A DNA stretch of 64,000 nucleotides from Sphaerimonospora sp050942215 (GCF_050942215.1 NZ_CP192056.1:6386001-6450000), one strand, 5' to 3'. Numbered from the stretch's first letter, positions 24,919 through 34,111 are shown. Numbers and translations: made by a program. The notes: generated by a model not told the origin, from the sequence alone.

Positions 24919-25986
24919 TCAGGCGAACTCGGCGGCGATCAGTTCGGCGATCTCCGCGGCGTTGAGGGCCGCGCCCTTGCGCAGGTTGTCGCCGCAGACG
25001 AAGAGGTCGAGCGTGTTCGGGAAGTCAAGCGCCTGACGTATCCGCCCGACGTAGGTGGGATCGGTGCCCACGACGTCGATCGGCATCGGGTAGACGCCGC
25101 TGCCCGGGTCGTCCATGAGGATCACCGTCGGCGCCGCCTCCAGGACGCGGTGCGCGTCCGCCACCGTGATCTCCCGCTCGAAGGTCGCGTGTACGGTCAG
25201 CGAGTGGGTGGTCACGACCGGGACACGGACACAGGTCGCCGAGACCTTGAGGTCCGGAATGCCGAGGATCTTACGCGACTCGTTGCGGAGCTTGAGCTCC
25301 TCCGACGCCCAGCCGTCGTCCTTGAGCGAGCCGGCCCACGGCACGACGTTGAACGCGATCGGCGCGGGGAACGGCGACTCGACGTCGCCGAGCTTGTTCT
25401 GGATGACCTTGCGCACGTCTCCGGCCGCCTGGCCGACACTCCGGTCACCCGCCAGCGCCTCGACCTCGTCGTACAGCCGTGCCGGACCGGCCACGCCGGC
25501 GCCCGAGACGGCCTGGTAGGAGGCCACGACCAGCTCGCGCAGGCCGTACTCCTCGTGCAGGGCGCCCATGGCGGCCATCATCGACAGCGTGGTGCAGTTC
25601 GGCGTCGCGATGATGCCGAGGGGCCGGTCGCGTGCGTCGCCGGGGTTGACCTCCGGTACGACCAGCGGCACCTCGGGGTTCATCCGGAACGTGCCCGACT
25701 TGTCGATCACGATCGCACCGCGCCCGGCGGCGATCGGCACCCATTCTGCGGACACCTCGTCGGGGACGTCGAAGATGGCGATGTCGACGCCGTCGAACAC
25801 CTCGGCGGCCAGCGCCTGGACGACCACGTCCTCGCCGCGTACCGGCAGGACCTTTCCGGCCGAGCGGGCGGAGGCGACCAGGCGGATCTCGCCGTAGACG
25901 TCCTCGCGGCCACTGATGATCTCGCGCATCACGGTGCCGACGGCACCGGTCGCGCCGACGAGAGCGAGGGTGGGCTTACGACTCAT
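24919..25986 (-). CDS. asd: Aspartate-semialdehyde dehydrogenase
   Basis: This enzyme reduces aspartyl phosphate to aspartate semialdehyde with NADPH, the second step to lysine, threonine, methionine and diaminopimelate. The 355-aa protein has the nucleotide-binding GATGAVG (11-17), catalytic Cys131 in TPNCTTLSM, and the substrate-binding Glu/Arg/His region with EELKLRNESRKILG and VPVVTTHSL. Its ATG overlaps the stop of ask (ATGA), so the two genes are translationally coupled. An open frame continues far upstream inside ask but is out of register with the asd N-terminus. It ends at the repeat element. Confidence 0.97.
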   Translation of the reverse strand: MSRKPTLALVGATGAVGTVMREIISGREDVYGEIRLVASARSAGKVLPVRGEDVVVQALAAEVFDGVDIAIFDVPDEVSAEWVPIAAGRGAIVIDKSGTFRMNPEVPLVVPEVNPGDARDRPLGIIATPNCTTLSMMAAMGALHEEYGLRELVVASYQAVSGAGVAGPARLYDEVEALAGDRSVGQAAGDVRKVIQNKLGDVESPFPAPIAFNVVPWAGSLKDDGWASEELKLRNESRKILGIPDLKVSATCVRVPVVTTHSLTVHATFEREITVADAHRVLEAAPTVILMDDPGSGVYPMPIDVVGTDPTYVGRIRQALDFPNTLDLFVCGDNLRKGAALNAAEIAELIAAEFA

Positions 25987-27257
25987 CGTCCGGTACCTCC
26001 GTACACAACCGCCTCGACCTGGTCGGCGTCGAGGTCGAACGCCCGGTGCGCGGCGGCGACGGCGGTGTCCACGTCGTCCAGGTCCACGATCACCGAGATG
26101 CGGATCTCCGAGGTGGAGATCATTTCGATGTTCACGCCGGCGTCGGCCAGCGCGCCGAAGAACTTCGCCGTGACGCCGGGGTGCGACCGCATCCCCGCCC
26201 CGATCAGGGAGACCTTGCCGATCTGGTCGTCGTACAGCAGCGACTCGAAGGCCACCTGGCTCTGAATCTTCTTCAGCGCGGTGAGCGCCGCCTGGCTGTC
26301 GCCACCCGGGAGCGTGAACGAGATGTCCGTACGGCTGGTCGTCGCGGCCGACACGTTCTGCACGATCATGTCGATGTTGACGTCGGCGTCGGCCATGGTT
26401 CTGAAGATGGCGGCAGCCTCGCCGACCTTGTCGGGCACCCCGACCACAGTGATCTTGGCCTCGCTCCGGTCGTGGGCGACTCCGGAGATGATGGGCTGCT
26501 CCATCTGGGTTCCTTCGGTATTGGGATCGGACACGACCCACGTGCCTTGCCTGGTGCTGAACGAGCTTCTGACGTGGATCGGCAGACGGAACCTACGGGC
26601 GTACTCCACGCAGCGCAAATGGAGGATCTTGGCCCCGCACGCGGCCATCTCCATCGCCTCATCGTAGGAGATGCGAGGGATCTGCTGTGCCGTCGGCACG
26701 ATGCGGGGATCGGCGGTGAATATGCCGTCCACATCGGTGTAGATCTCGCAGACGTCCGCCTTGAGCGCGGCGGCGAGTGCGACGGCCGTGGTGTCGGATC
26801 CTCCCCGACCCAGCGTCGTTATGTCCTTGGTGTTCTGGGAGACGCCCTGGAAACCCGCCACGATCGCGATCTGTCCGGCGTCCAGCGCCTCGCGAATGCG
26901 GCCGGGCGTCACATCGATGATGCGTGCCTTGCCATGGGTGGAGTCGGTGATGACCCCGGCCTGGGAACCGGTGAAGCTGTGCGCCTCGTGACCCAGGTTG
27001 GCGATGGCCATCGCGAGCAGCGCCATCGAGATGCGTTCGCCGGCGGTCAGCAGCATGTCCAGCTCACGCCCCGGGGGCAGCGGCGACACCTGCTGAGCCA
27101 GCTCCAGCAGTTCATCGGTGGTGTCGCCCATAGCGGACACGACCACCACGACCTCGTTGCCGGCTTTTTTCGTCGTGACGATCCGCTGGGCGACCCGCTT
27201 GATGCAGGCCGCGTCCGCCACCGACGAACCACCGTACTTCTGGACAACGAGGGCCAC
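25983..27257 (-). CDS. ask: Aspartate kinase (alpha subunit; internal start for beta)
   Basis: Aspartokinase phosphorylates aspartate at the head of the lysine/threonine/methionine pathway. The 424-aa protein has KYGGSSVAD near the N-terminus and FTGSQAGVITDSTH in the kinase domain. Two ACT domains fill the C-terminal 170 aa, the usual site of lysine and threonine feedback. GTG at 27257 follows GGAG six bases upstream. An internal ATG at 26504 (MEQPIISGVAHDRSEAK) has its own GAAGGA, matching the alpha2-beta2 enzymes of Corynebacterium, where a beta subunit is made from within the same gene. It is followed by asd with a 4-bp overlap. Confidence 0.97.
   Translation of the reverse strand: MALVVQKYGGSSVADAACIKRVAQRIVTTKKAGNEVVVVVSAMGDTTDELLELAQQVSPLPPGRELDMLLTAGERISMALLAMAIANLGHEAHSFTGSQAGVITDSTHGKARIIDVTPGRIREALDAGQIAIVAGFQGVSQNTKDITTLGRGGSDTTAVALAAALKADVCEIYTDVDGIFTADPRIVPTAQQIPRISYDEAMEMAACGAKILHLRCVEYARRFRLPIHVRSSFSTRQGTWVVSDPNTEGTQMEQPIISGVAHDRSEAKITVVGVPDKVGEAAAIFRTMADADVNIDMIVQNVSAATTSRTDISFTLPGGDSQAALTALKKIQSQVAFESLLYDDQIGKVSLIGAGMRSHPGVTAKFFGALADAGVNIEMISTSEIRISVIVDLDDVDTAVAAAHRAFDLDADQVEAVVYGGTGR
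26502..26516 (-). promoter_or_regulatory. Internal ribosome binding site for the aspartokinase beta subunit
   Basis: GAAGGA (26516-26511) precedes an in-frame ATG (26504-26502) by six bases. Translation from here gives 173 residues covering both ACT domains. This is the expected start for the regulatory beta subunit known in actinobacterial aspartokinases. Confidence 0.75.
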
Positions 27258-27397
27258 TGGAATCTCCAACGAATCAGGACGTGGAGCTCACAGTGTACTT
27301 GGGACGCCTTCCGGCGGGCCGGGGCAGACCAGCATATGGACGTCGGAACGGCCGCGCCGCACGGACCGGACGGAGACCGCGGGCGGATCAGCCGTGC

Positions 27398-27928
27398 TCA
27401 GACGATCGTGCTCTCCTCGACCACGTCGAGACGGGTGTGCGCCACGAGCGCGTGCAGGGCGCGCAACGCGGCTCCCGCGTGGTTTCCCCAGGTGTTGAAG
27501 TATGAGTACTGCCACCACCAGAGCGCCTCCAGCGGACGCCCGGCCCGGTAATGCCGCAGTCCGTGGATGAGGTCGACAGCCACCGCCGTGAGATCGTCCG
27601 ACAGCCGGTACGGCGTGACCGCCGTGTCCTTGTACGGATCGAACACCTCGGCGTAGTCGTCCACCGGGCCCAGTCGTACGGCGAGAGTCGTACGCAGAGG
27701 ATCTATGTCGGGGTCATCCCCCAACGGCGGCTCGAAGTTGCCCTGCAGGATCACGTCCTGTACGGCCCCGAGCTGGGTGCCCGCGAGACTGACCTGGGCC
27801 ACCTCCATCAGCAGCAGCGGCAGGATCGCGTCGCCGCCCTCGCCGCCCGCGAGGCGGGTCAGGCCGTCGATGTAGTTCTGCGCATGCCCGGCGACGCGTG
27901 CGGCCAGACCGTTCCACTCGTCAGACAT
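27398..27928 (-). CDS. DUF5063-family protein
   Basis: This 176-aa conserved actinobacterial protein has unknown function. It is acidic and probably helical and cytoplasmic, with LMEVAQVSLAGTQLGAVQD, DDYAEVFDPYKDTAVTPY and ALWWWQYSYFNTWGNHAGAA as recognisable conserved segments. It overlaps the 3' end of recR by 8 bp and is followed by ask, the arrangement I recall in Streptomyces. The conserved position behind recR could mean a repair or recombination link, but nothing in the sequence proves it. Confidence 0.85.
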   Translation of the reverse strand: MSDEWNGLAARVAGHAQNYIDGLTRLAGGEGGDAILPLLLMEVAQVSLAGTQLGAVQDVILQGNFEPPLGDDPDIDPLRTTLAVRLGPVDDYAEVFDPYKDTAVTPYRLSDDLTAVAVDLIHGLRHYRAGRPLEALWWWQYSYFNTWGNHAGAALRALHALVAHTRLDVVEESTIV

Positions 27929-28520
27929 CCAGCAGCCTCCGTCCTTCGAAAGCGCGGCCCAACGTGACCTCGTCGGCGTACTCGAGGTCACCGCCCACCG
28001 GCAGGCCGCTGGCCAGTCGTGTCACTTTCAACCCCATGGGCTTGACGAGCCTGGCCAGATAGGTGGCCGTCGCCTCGCCCTCGAGATTCGGATCGGTCGC
28101 GAGGATCAGCTCCGTCACCTGGCCGTCGGCCAGCCGTGTCATCAACTCGCGGATCTTGAGGTCGTCCGGGCCGATGCCGTCGATCGGGCTGATCGCGCCG
28201 CCGAGCACGTGGTAGCGGCCACGGAACTCGCGGGTCTTCTCGATCGCCACGACGTCCTTCGACTCCTCGACCACGCAGATCACCTGCGGGTCGCGCCGGG
28301 GATCCCGGCAGATCCGGCATTCCTCCTCCGCCGCGACGTTGCCGCAGACCCGGCAGAAGCGCACCTTCTCCTTGACCTCGAGCAGCGCGTGCGCCAGTCG
28401 CCGCACGTCCACCGGGTCGGCGGCGAGCACGTGGAACGCGATGCGCTGCGCGCTCTTGGGACCGACGCCGGGCAGCAGCCCCAACTCGTCGATCAGGTTC
28501 TGGACGACCCCCTCGTACAT
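27921..28520 (-). CDS. recR: Recombination mediator RecR
   Basis: RecR loads RecA with RecF and RecO on gapped DNA. The 199-aa protein has the family order: helix-hairpin-helix (LIDELGLLPGVGPKSAQRIA), a four-Cys zinc motif (CRVCGNVAAEEECRICRD), a Toprim domain with VVEESKDVVAIEKT, and a C-terminal EATATYLARL segment. It is 3 bp downstream of ybaB and overlaps the DUF5063 gene. Confidence 0.97.
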   Translation of the reverse strand: MYEGVVQNLIDELGLLPGVGPKSAQRIAFHVLAADPVDVRRLAHALLEVKEKVRFCRVCGNVAAEEECRICRDPRRDPQVICVVEESKDVVAIEKTREFRGRYHVLGGAISPIDGIGPDDLKIRELMTRLADGQVTELILATDPNLEGEATATYLARLVKPMGLKVTRLASGLPVGGDLEYADEVTLGRAFEGRRLLDV

Positions 28521-28523
28521 GGC

Positions 28524-28871
28524 TTAGAACCCCGGCAGCTGGCCGAGACCGCCTCCGAGTCCCTGCGCGAGCGGACCGAGCTTCTCCTGCTGCATCTCGG
28601 CCGCGGCGCGCACGGCGTCCCGGACCGCGGCCAGGACGAGGTCGGCGATGGTCTCCGCGGTCTCCTGCGGGTCGTCGGCGTCGATCACCGACGGACTGAT
28701 CTCGAGTTCGAGCAGCTCGCCGCTACCGTTCACGGTCGCGACGACGAGCCCGCCCCCGGCGCTTCCCTCGATCTCGGCATCGCTGAGCTCCTGCTGCGCG
28801 GTGACGAGCTGCTGCTGCATCAGCTGAGCCTGCTCCAGCAGCTGCTGAAGATTGACATCTCCTGGATTCAC
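28524..28871 (-). CDS. YbaB/EbfC-family nucleoid-associated protein
   Basis: The 115-aa DNA-binding protein has the EbfC fold: an N-terminal coiled helix (NLQQLLEQAQLMQQQLVTAQ), a beta hairpin (VVATVNGSGELLELEISPS), and a C-terminal helix. The GTG at 28871 gives the usual V/M-NPG N-terminus and has GAGGAG upstream; an ATG at 28901 would add ten residues without a binding site. It forms an operon with recR, as in most bacteria, and lies downstream of dnaX. Confidence 0.93.
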   Translation of the reverse strand: MNPGDVNLQQLLEQAQLMQQQLVTAQQELSDAEIEGSAGGGLVVATVNGSGELLELEISPSVIDADDPQETAETIADLVLAAVRDAVRAAAEMQQEKLGPLAQGLGGGLGQLPGF

Positions 28872-29076
28872 GATCGTGTGCTCCTCAGCGTCCAGCGACA
28901 TGTTCGTCGCGATGAGCCTACGGTGTCCGCCGCCGTTCCGACACCGGCGTGCGCACGTGTCCCCGCCGATCGGATCCCGTACGGCACGGCGCCTGCCTGC
29001 GATCATGAATACGTGGAGGAGCCGCGCCGGGAGAGACCCTCTATGCCCGCTTCGCGCTGTTCCGCCGACCGCCGGT

Positions 29077-31347
29077 TCAGGAGTGGTCGATCTCCTCGAT
29101 GATCTGACCGCCGAGCTCCCGCTGTACAAGGGCCAGACCGGTCAGATCGCTCACGTCGGCGTCGGCGTCGTTGAGCGGGTCGACGTCGTCGAGATCGGAG
29201 CCGGCGCCGGTCCTGCCCCGGCGGGGGACGGCGTCCGGCCAGGCCTGGCGCGACCGGCTCTGGGTTGCGGCCCTGACCGCCGACCTCGCCGCCGAAGCCG
29301 CTCCTGCGGGCGTCTCCGATCCGTGGAAGTCGTCCGACGGCTCGTCCGGCCAGCTCTCATCGGTGGTGCGGGTGTCGCCGCCGGTACGGGAGACGTCGGT
29401 CGCGCGCGCGTCCTGACCCCGGCCCGCGACTTCGGACGCCCTCTCCTGGCCACGACCCTGTGCACCGGCCGTCGCCGCGGACGGCCGGGCCGCGCCGGCG
29501 GCGCCCGGGGCCGGAGCCGCGGACGACCGGGCGGGGCCGCCGCCCCCCTGTGGCCGCTGACCCGGCGAAGCGGCGGGACGCGAGGCCGGGCCGCGCGAGG
29601 CGTGGCCCGCTGGTCCGGCGCCGCCGACCACCACGTCGACCCGCCAGTTTCCGCCGAGCACGTCGCCCAGGGCCGCCGCGACCACCTCGTCTCTTTTGCC
29701 CTTGAGGAAGCCCTGGACGTCGCCGGGCTTTTCGAATCCGACGGTCACGAGGTCGCCCTCGACGCCGAGCAGCCGGCCCTGGGCATTGATGATCATCCAA
29801 GCCACCCGCTGCCGGTTCTTGATCGCTTCGAGAACCTGCGGCCATACCTGCTGCACCGCTCCATGCTGTCCGCCGTGCTGCGCCGCGGGCTGTCCGCCGT
29901 GCTGCTCCGGCCGCGCGTTTCCGCCGGGCGGAGCCGTACGGGCGTCGACGGCCTGAGCACCACCACCCGGCCGTACGGGCGTGGGCCAGTCGTCCGCGGC
30001 GGGGGCGGGAGCCGTACGAGCCGCAGGCGGCTGGGCGGCGGGTGGCTGGGCGGCGGGTGGCGGCGGTGCCGCGACCGGCGCGGGATCCGGCGCCGGGGCC
30101 GGCTGCCGCGGAGCGGCGACGGGCGGGCGAGCAGCGGCGGGAGGAACGGAGGCGGGCGAACCGGCGGAGGGACCGGCGACGGGGGCGGCGAGCGCGCCGC
30201 GCTCCAGCCGTTCGAGCCGGGCCAGCAGCGCCATCTCGCCCTGATCTGCGGCGGGCAGCAGCACGCGGGCGCACATCAACTCGAGCAGCAGGCGGGGAGA
30301 GGTGGCCCCGCGCATCTCGGTCAGCCCGGCGTTGAACACCTCGGCCGCCCGGGTCAGCTCGGCCGGTCCCATGGAGGCTGCCTGCTCCTGCAGGCGCTCA
30401 AGCTCGTCCGCCGGGCGGTCGAACAGCCCACTGGACGCCGCCTCGGGCACGTTCGCCAGGATCACCAGATCGCGGAGACGCTCCAGCAGGTCGGCGGCGA
30501 AGCGGCGGGGGTCGTGGCCGCCCTCGATCACCCGGTTGACCGCGTTGAACACCTGTGCGCCGTCGCGCCGGGCGAACGCGCCGATCACCTCGTCGAGCAG
30601 GTCCCCGTCCGTGTAGCCGAGCAGCGAGACCGCACGCTGATAGGTGATGCCCGCCTCGTCGGCGCCGGCGAGGAGCTGGTCGAGGATCGACAGCGAGTCA
30701 CGGGCCGACCCCGCGCCCGCGCGGACCACGAGCGGCAGCGCGGCCGGTTCGTACGGCACCGACTCGGACTCGAGGATCTCCTCCATCAGTTGCCGGAGCG
30801 TGGCCGGCGGCATGAGCCGGAAGGGATAGTGGTGGGTCCGGGACTTGATCGTCCCGATGACCTTCTCCGGTTCAGTGGTGGCGAAGACGAACTTGAGGTG
30901 CGGCGGCGGTTCCTCGACGAGCTTCAGCAGCGCGTTGAAGCCCTCACGGGTGACCATGTGGGCCTCGTCGATGATGTAGATCTTGAAGCGGGCCGAGACC
31001 GGAGCGAAGAAGGCCCGCTCACGCAGATCGCGCGCGTCGTCGACGCCACCGTGCGAGGCGGCGTCTATCTCGATCACATCGAGATGGCCCGGCCCGGTGG
31101 GCGCGAGGGCGACACACGACTCGCACTCGCCGCAGGGGTCGGGCGTCGGCCCCTTCTCGCAGTTGAGCGAGCGGGCGAGAATGCGGGCGCTGGAGGTCTT
31201 ACCGCAACCGCGCGGACCGCTGAACAGGTAGGCGTGGTTGACCCGTCCGCTGAGCAGCGCCTGGCGCAGCGGTTCCGTGACGTGCTCCTGCCCCTTGACC
31301 TCGGCGAACGTCCCGGGTCTGTACTTGCGGTACAGCGCAAGACTCAT
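29077..31347 (-). CDS. dnaX: DNA polymerase III subunits gamma and tau
   Basis: This is the clamp-loader ATPase of the replisome, 756 aa. Walker A SGPRGCGKTS lies at about 43-52, zinc Cys at 63, 72, 75 and 78, Walker B at IIDEAHMV, and the sensor SRC-like motif near FATTEPEKVIGTIKSRTHHY. A Pro/Ala/Gln-rich middle of about 170 aa and a C-terminal tau-like domain (QQVWPQVLEAIKNRQRVAWM) follow. I see no frameshift signal producing gamma. It begins just downstream of the SRP RNA gene and is followed by ybaB and recR. Confidence 0.97.
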   Translation of the reverse strand: MSLALYRKYRPGTFAEVKGQEHVTEPLRQALLSGRVNHAYLFSGPRGCGKTSSARILARSLNCEKGPTPDPCGECESCVALAPTGPGHLDVIEIDAASHGGVDDARDLRERAFFAPVSARFKIYIIDEAHMVTREGFNALLKLVEEPPPHLKFVFATTEPEKVIGTIKSRTHHYPFRLMPPATLRQLMEEILESESVPYEPAALPLVVRAGAGSARDSLSILDQLLAGADEAGITYQRAVSLLGYTDGDLLDEVIGAFARRDGAQVFNAVNRVIEGGHDPRRFAADLLERLRDLVILANVPEAASSGLFDRPADELERLQEQAASMGPAELTRAAEVFNAGLTEMRGATSPRLLLELMCARVLLPAADQGEMALLARLERLERGALAAPVAGPSAGSPASVPPAAARPPVAAPRQPAPAPDPAPVAAPPPPAAQPPAAQPPAARTAPAPAADDWPTPVRPGGGAQAVDARTAPPGGNARPEQHGGQPAAQHGGQHGAVQQVWPQVLEAIKNRQRVAWMIINAQGRLLGVEGDLVTVGFEKPGDVQGFLKGKRDEVVAAALGDVLGGNWRVDVVVGGAGPAGHASRGPASRPAASPGQRPQGGGGPARSSAAPAPGAAGAARPSAATAGAQGRGQERASEVAGRGQDARATDVSRTGGDTRTTDESWPDEPSDDFHGSETPAGAASAARSAVRAATQSRSRQAWPDAVPRRGRTGAGSDLDDVDPLNDADADVSDLTGLALVQRELGGQIIEEIDHS

Positions 31348-31394
31348 GCCGTCTCCTCGGGGGGTAGACCCGGCGGGCGGTTCCGCTAACTGAA

Positions 31395-31483
31395 GAACCC
31401 CTCGCACACCCGCCAGAGCCCGCTTATCCTTGCTGCCTTCCGGCCCTGGGGAGGTTCACAGGATGACGCCGCGCGAGGGGTCC
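31395..31483 (-). ncRNA. ffs: Small signal recognition particle RNA (4.5S type)
   Basis: On the minus strand the apical domain reads CCAGGGCCGGAAGGCAGCAA with the GGAA tetraloop and the conserved asymmetric loop. Outer strands GGACCCCTCGC and GCGAGGGGTTC close the hairpin, giving about 89 nt. It binds Ffh and targets nascent membrane proteins. Its position before dnaX is common in actinobacteria. Confidence 0.95.
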
Positions 31484-31580
31484 AGGGACAGTCTAACCAC
31501 TTCGCGGGGATGCGCAGACCGGGAAACCCGTGCTCCCGTGCCGGTCATCGCACACTGGAAAGTCCGCTAAGCTGTGCGAC

Positions 31581-31666
31581 GGAGGATTCGCCTAGTTGGC
31601 CTAGGGCGCACGCTTGGAAAGCGTGTTGGGGGCAACCCCTCGCGAGTTCGAATCTCGCATCCTCCG
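31581..31666 (+). tRNA. tRNA-Ser (anticodon GGA)
   Basis: The acceptor stem GGAGGAT pairs with ATCCTCC. The anticodon loop in CGCTTGGAAAGCG carries GGA for UCC/UCU codons. A long class II variable arm (GTTGGGGGCAACC) and the GTTCGAATC T-arm are present. CCA is not encoded. A terminator-like hairpin follows at 31694. Confidence 0.96.
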
Positions 31667-31693
31667 CGCTTGGTTGAGCAGCAAGAACGCGTT

Positions 31694-31719
31694 GGGCCCG
31701 GACAGATCCAGCCGGGCCC
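31694..31719 (+). terminator. Terminator after tRNA-Ser
   Basis: GGGCCCGG and CCGGGCCC form a stem with a 10-base loop and are followed by TTCGTCGTTCT, consistent with a factor-independent terminator for the tRNA gene. Confidence 0.7.
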
Positions 31720-31775
31720 TTCGTCGTTCTCCGTCCCCCCGGGTCGCCCCCCTCACCTCGCCGGGCGCCGGCAGC

Positions 31776-32189
31776 TTAGACGGACACCAGGTGGACGTGG
31801 TCACCGCAGAGCTTGGTCATGTCGTCGACGTCCGAGGTGAGCATCGCGACCGGACGGCGTTGCCGTACCGCCATCTCGGCGACGGCGGCGTCGATCGCAT
31901 ACTTGTGACCGTGTAGACCCGCGTCTATCAGCATGGCGGACGCGGCCTTCGCCTCCTCCTCGCCCACCCGTTCGATCCGTAGGCCGGACAGGAGCCACTT
32001 CAGCCTGGCGCCGTCCGTACGGCGGTGCGCGGCCTCGATGATGGTCAGCGCACTGGTCACCACCTCCATGCCCCTTCTGCGTGCCTCAGCGATCATCGCC
32101 ACCACGGAGGCGTCGTCGTCGACGATCTTGGCGAGGCCCTCGCAGTCGAGGACGAGTGTGCCCTCGTGGCTCAGCTTCCTGCGGGCCAC
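31776..32189 (-). CDS. PIN-domain protein, VapC-like toxin candidate
   Basis: The 137-aa protein has the PIN acidic set: Asp15 (LVLDCEGLAK), Glu52 (ALTIIEAAH), Asp100 (YAIDAAVAEMA) and Asp120/123 (TSDVDD). VapC toxins cleave tRNA or rRNA. The GTG start lies inside the 3' end of the upstream CopG/AbrB-like gene (19-bp overlap) after GGAGGG, the usual antitoxin-toxin coupling. Many actinobacterial VapBC pairs are inactive remnants, but the catalytic residues are intact here. Confidence 0.85.
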   Translation of the reverse strand: MARRKLSHEGTLVLDCEGLAKIVDDDASVVAMIAEARRRGMEVVTSALTIIEAAHRRTDGARLKWLLSGLRIERVGEEEAKAASAMLIDAGLHGHKYAIDAAVAEMAVRQRRPVAMLTSDVDDMTKLCGDHVHLVSV

Positions 32190-32461
32190 TCTCCCTCCTC
32201 GGCGAACACCTCGTCGAAGATCTGACGTGCCCTGTGCTGCGCCTCCGCCGGGATCGACCCGTGCCGCCGCTCGTAGTCGGCCAGGTATTCGTCCAGGATC
32301 AGACCGCGCAGTTCCCGTTCCACCGCGGAGGTGATGAAGGCCGAGAACTCGCGTTTGCCCACGCGACGGCGGATCGCCTCGGCCGTGCCCTCCGGCAGCG
32401 AGAGGCTCACCCTGGTCGCCGGCCCCTCGCCGATGTCGTACTCGTTGAGCATCGCTGTCAT
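32171..32461 (-). CDS. VapB-like antitoxin candidate
   Basis: The 96-aa protein lies directly upstream of the PIN gene and overlaps it. Its N-terminal part (RVSLSLPEGTAEAIRRRVGK) looks like a ribbon-helix-helix DNA-binding domain, and the rest, acidic and helical, would wrap the toxin. There is no Shine-Dalgarno; GATAAT lies 8 bases before the ATG, so translation is probably leaderless. Confidence 0.8.
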   Translation of the reverse strand: MTAMLNEYDIGEGPATRVSLSLPEGTAEAIRRRVGKREFSAFITSAVERELRGLILDEYLADYERRHGSIPAEAQHRARQIFDEVFAEEGEWPAGS

Positions 32462-32469
32462 GAGGAGAG

Positions 32470-32475
32470 ATTATC
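32470..32475 (-). promoter_or_regulatory. Minus-10 element for a leaderless antitoxin mRNA
   Basis: GATAAT (32475-32470, minus strand) lies 8 bases upstream of the antitoxin ATG. The sequence between (CTCTCCTC) is the complement of a Shine-Dalgarno, so it cannot bind ribosomes in the normal way. A transcript starting at the ATG is the simplest reading. Confidence 0.6.
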
Positions 32476-32509
32476 AAACAAGTAGGAATCGGAGCAGGCG
32501 TTCGGCGGG

Positions 32510-34111
32510 TCAGATCCAGCTCTGGAAGAACATCCGGCTGAACCATTGATCGACCGGCAGGGGCTCAAGGGTGAGGATGGGCGAAATCCACCAGAAGTTC
32601 ACCAGCGCCAGCAGCGTGAAAGCGCCCACCAGGGTGACACCGACCGTACGCCGCTCCTGGGAGGCCCCGGCCGTACCCATGATCAGCCCGCAGCACAGAA
32701 CGATGGCCAAGATCATGAAGGGCAGCATCGGGAGCGCGTAGAACAGGTACATCGTGCGCTGGTCGGCGATCGCGTAGTAGAACCACGGCAGCCAACCGGC
32801 GCCGTACGCCAGAAGCAGGGCGCCGGCCCGCCAGTCGCGCGCGGCGAAATACCAGATCATCATGGCGACGAGCGCGGGCAGCGCCGCGTACCAGATGAGG
32901 GGCGTGCCTGCGCCCACGATCGACGCGCGGCAGGTCTCCGCGCCGCATCCGCCGGCGGTCTCCCGGTAGAAGAACGCCACCGGGCGCAGCAGCAGCGGCC
33001 ATGTCCAGGGGTCGGACTGGTAGTCGTGGTGGGTGGTCAGGCCGGTGTGGGAGCCGAGCACCTGCAGCTGGTAGGACATCAGCGAGCGCAGCGACTCGAT
33101 GAGAAAGGACCGCCCGGGCGCCGTCGCCCCATCCCAGTCGCGGCCCCAGCCGGCGGCCGTGGCCAGCCAGCCGGCGAACGACGCGACGTAGACGATGATC
33201 GGTGCGATTCCCATCCAGGCGGCCCCGAGCGGCAGATCACGCCTCGCCGTCTCGACGTAGGGGCGGCGTACGCCCACCGCGCGGCGGGCACCGGCGTCCC
33301 AGGCGAGCGTCATGATCCCGAAGGCGACGATGAAGAACAGGCCGGTCCACTTCGTCGCCAGCGCAGCGCCCAGGCAGAGGCCGGCGGCGAGGCGCCACGG
33401 ACGCGGACCGAGCCGTGGTCCCGGCCCCCGCCCCGGGGACGCGGGGGTCGCGGAGGCCGTCGCGTGCCAGTCGGCCAGCCGGGCCCTCGCCCTGTCCCGG
33501 TCCACCACCAGGCAGGCGAACCCGGCGAGCACCCAGAACATCAGGAAGATGTCCAGCAGTGCCGTACGGGAGAGCACGAAGTGCAGGCCGTCGAGGGCGA
33601 GCAGGAGACCCGCGAGGCAGCCGAGCAGCGTCGAGCGGGTCATCCGGCGGGCCGTACGGGCGAGGACGAGCACCGAGACGGTGCCGGCGAGCGCGGGCAT
33701 GAACCGCCAGCCGAACGGGGTCAGACCGAACAGCCATTCCCCCACGCCGATCATCCAGTTGCCGAGCGGCGGGTGCATCGCGTAGGTCGCGCAGTCCTGG
33801 ACGGTGTCGCAGACCTTGAACAGTCGCTCACCGCCGCGCAGCATCAGCTCGTCGGCGTTGTCGACGAACTGCCGCTCGACGCCGTACCTGATCAGCGAGA
33901 AGGCGTGCTTGGCGTAGTAGGTCTCGTCGAATACCACCGCGCGCGGCGTGCCGAGGTCATAGAAGCGCAGAATTCCCCCGAACAGCGCCACGACCAGGGA
34001 GCCGACCCATCCCCACAGGGGATCGCCCGGCATCGGCGGGAGCAGCCTGTCACGGACAGAAAGCGAAGCGGCGTGCGGCTCCCGCGTCGCCGGAGGGGGG
34101 AGAAGCGACAC
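32510..34111 (-). CDS. Dolichyl-phosphate-mannose-protein O-mannosyltransferase (GT39)
   Basis: This polytopic membrane enzyme of 533 aa transfers mannose from polyprenyl phosphate to secreted proteins. The GT39 hallmark FYDLGTPRAVVFDETYYAKH with the catalytic Asp-Glu is in the first outer loop, followed by VGEWLFGLTPFGWRFMPA. A run of hydrophobic helices and the PMT C-terminal domain follow. Actinobacteria use this enzyme to glycosylate lipoproteins and wall proteins. The usual divergent partner (rsmI) is replaced here by a metallopeptidase gene. Confidence 0.93.
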   Translation of the reverse strand: MSLLPPPATREPHAASLSVRDRLLPPMPGDPLWGWVGSLVVALFGGILRFYDLGTPRAVVFDETYYAKHAFSLIRYGVERQFVDNADELMLRGGERLFKVCDTVQDCATYAMHPPLGNWMIGVGEWLFGLTPFGWRFMPALAGTVSVLVLARTARRMTRSTLLGCLAGLLLALDGLHFVLSRTALLDIFLMFWVLAGFACLVVDRDRARARLADWHATASATPASPGRGPGPRLGPRPWRLAAGLCLGAALATKWTGLFFIVAFGIMTLAWDAGARRAVGVRRPYVETARRDLPLGAAWMGIAPIIVYVASFAGWLATAAGWGRDWDGATAPGRSFLIESLRSLMSYQLQVLGSHTGLTTHHDYQSDPWTWPLLLRPVAFFYRETAGGCGAETCRASIVGAGTPLIWYAALPALVAMMIWYFAARDWRAGALLLAYGAGWLPWFYYAIADQRTMYLFYALPMLPFMILAIVLCCGLIMGTAGASQERRTVGVTLVGAFTLLALVNFWWISPILTLEPLPVDQWFSRMFFQSWI

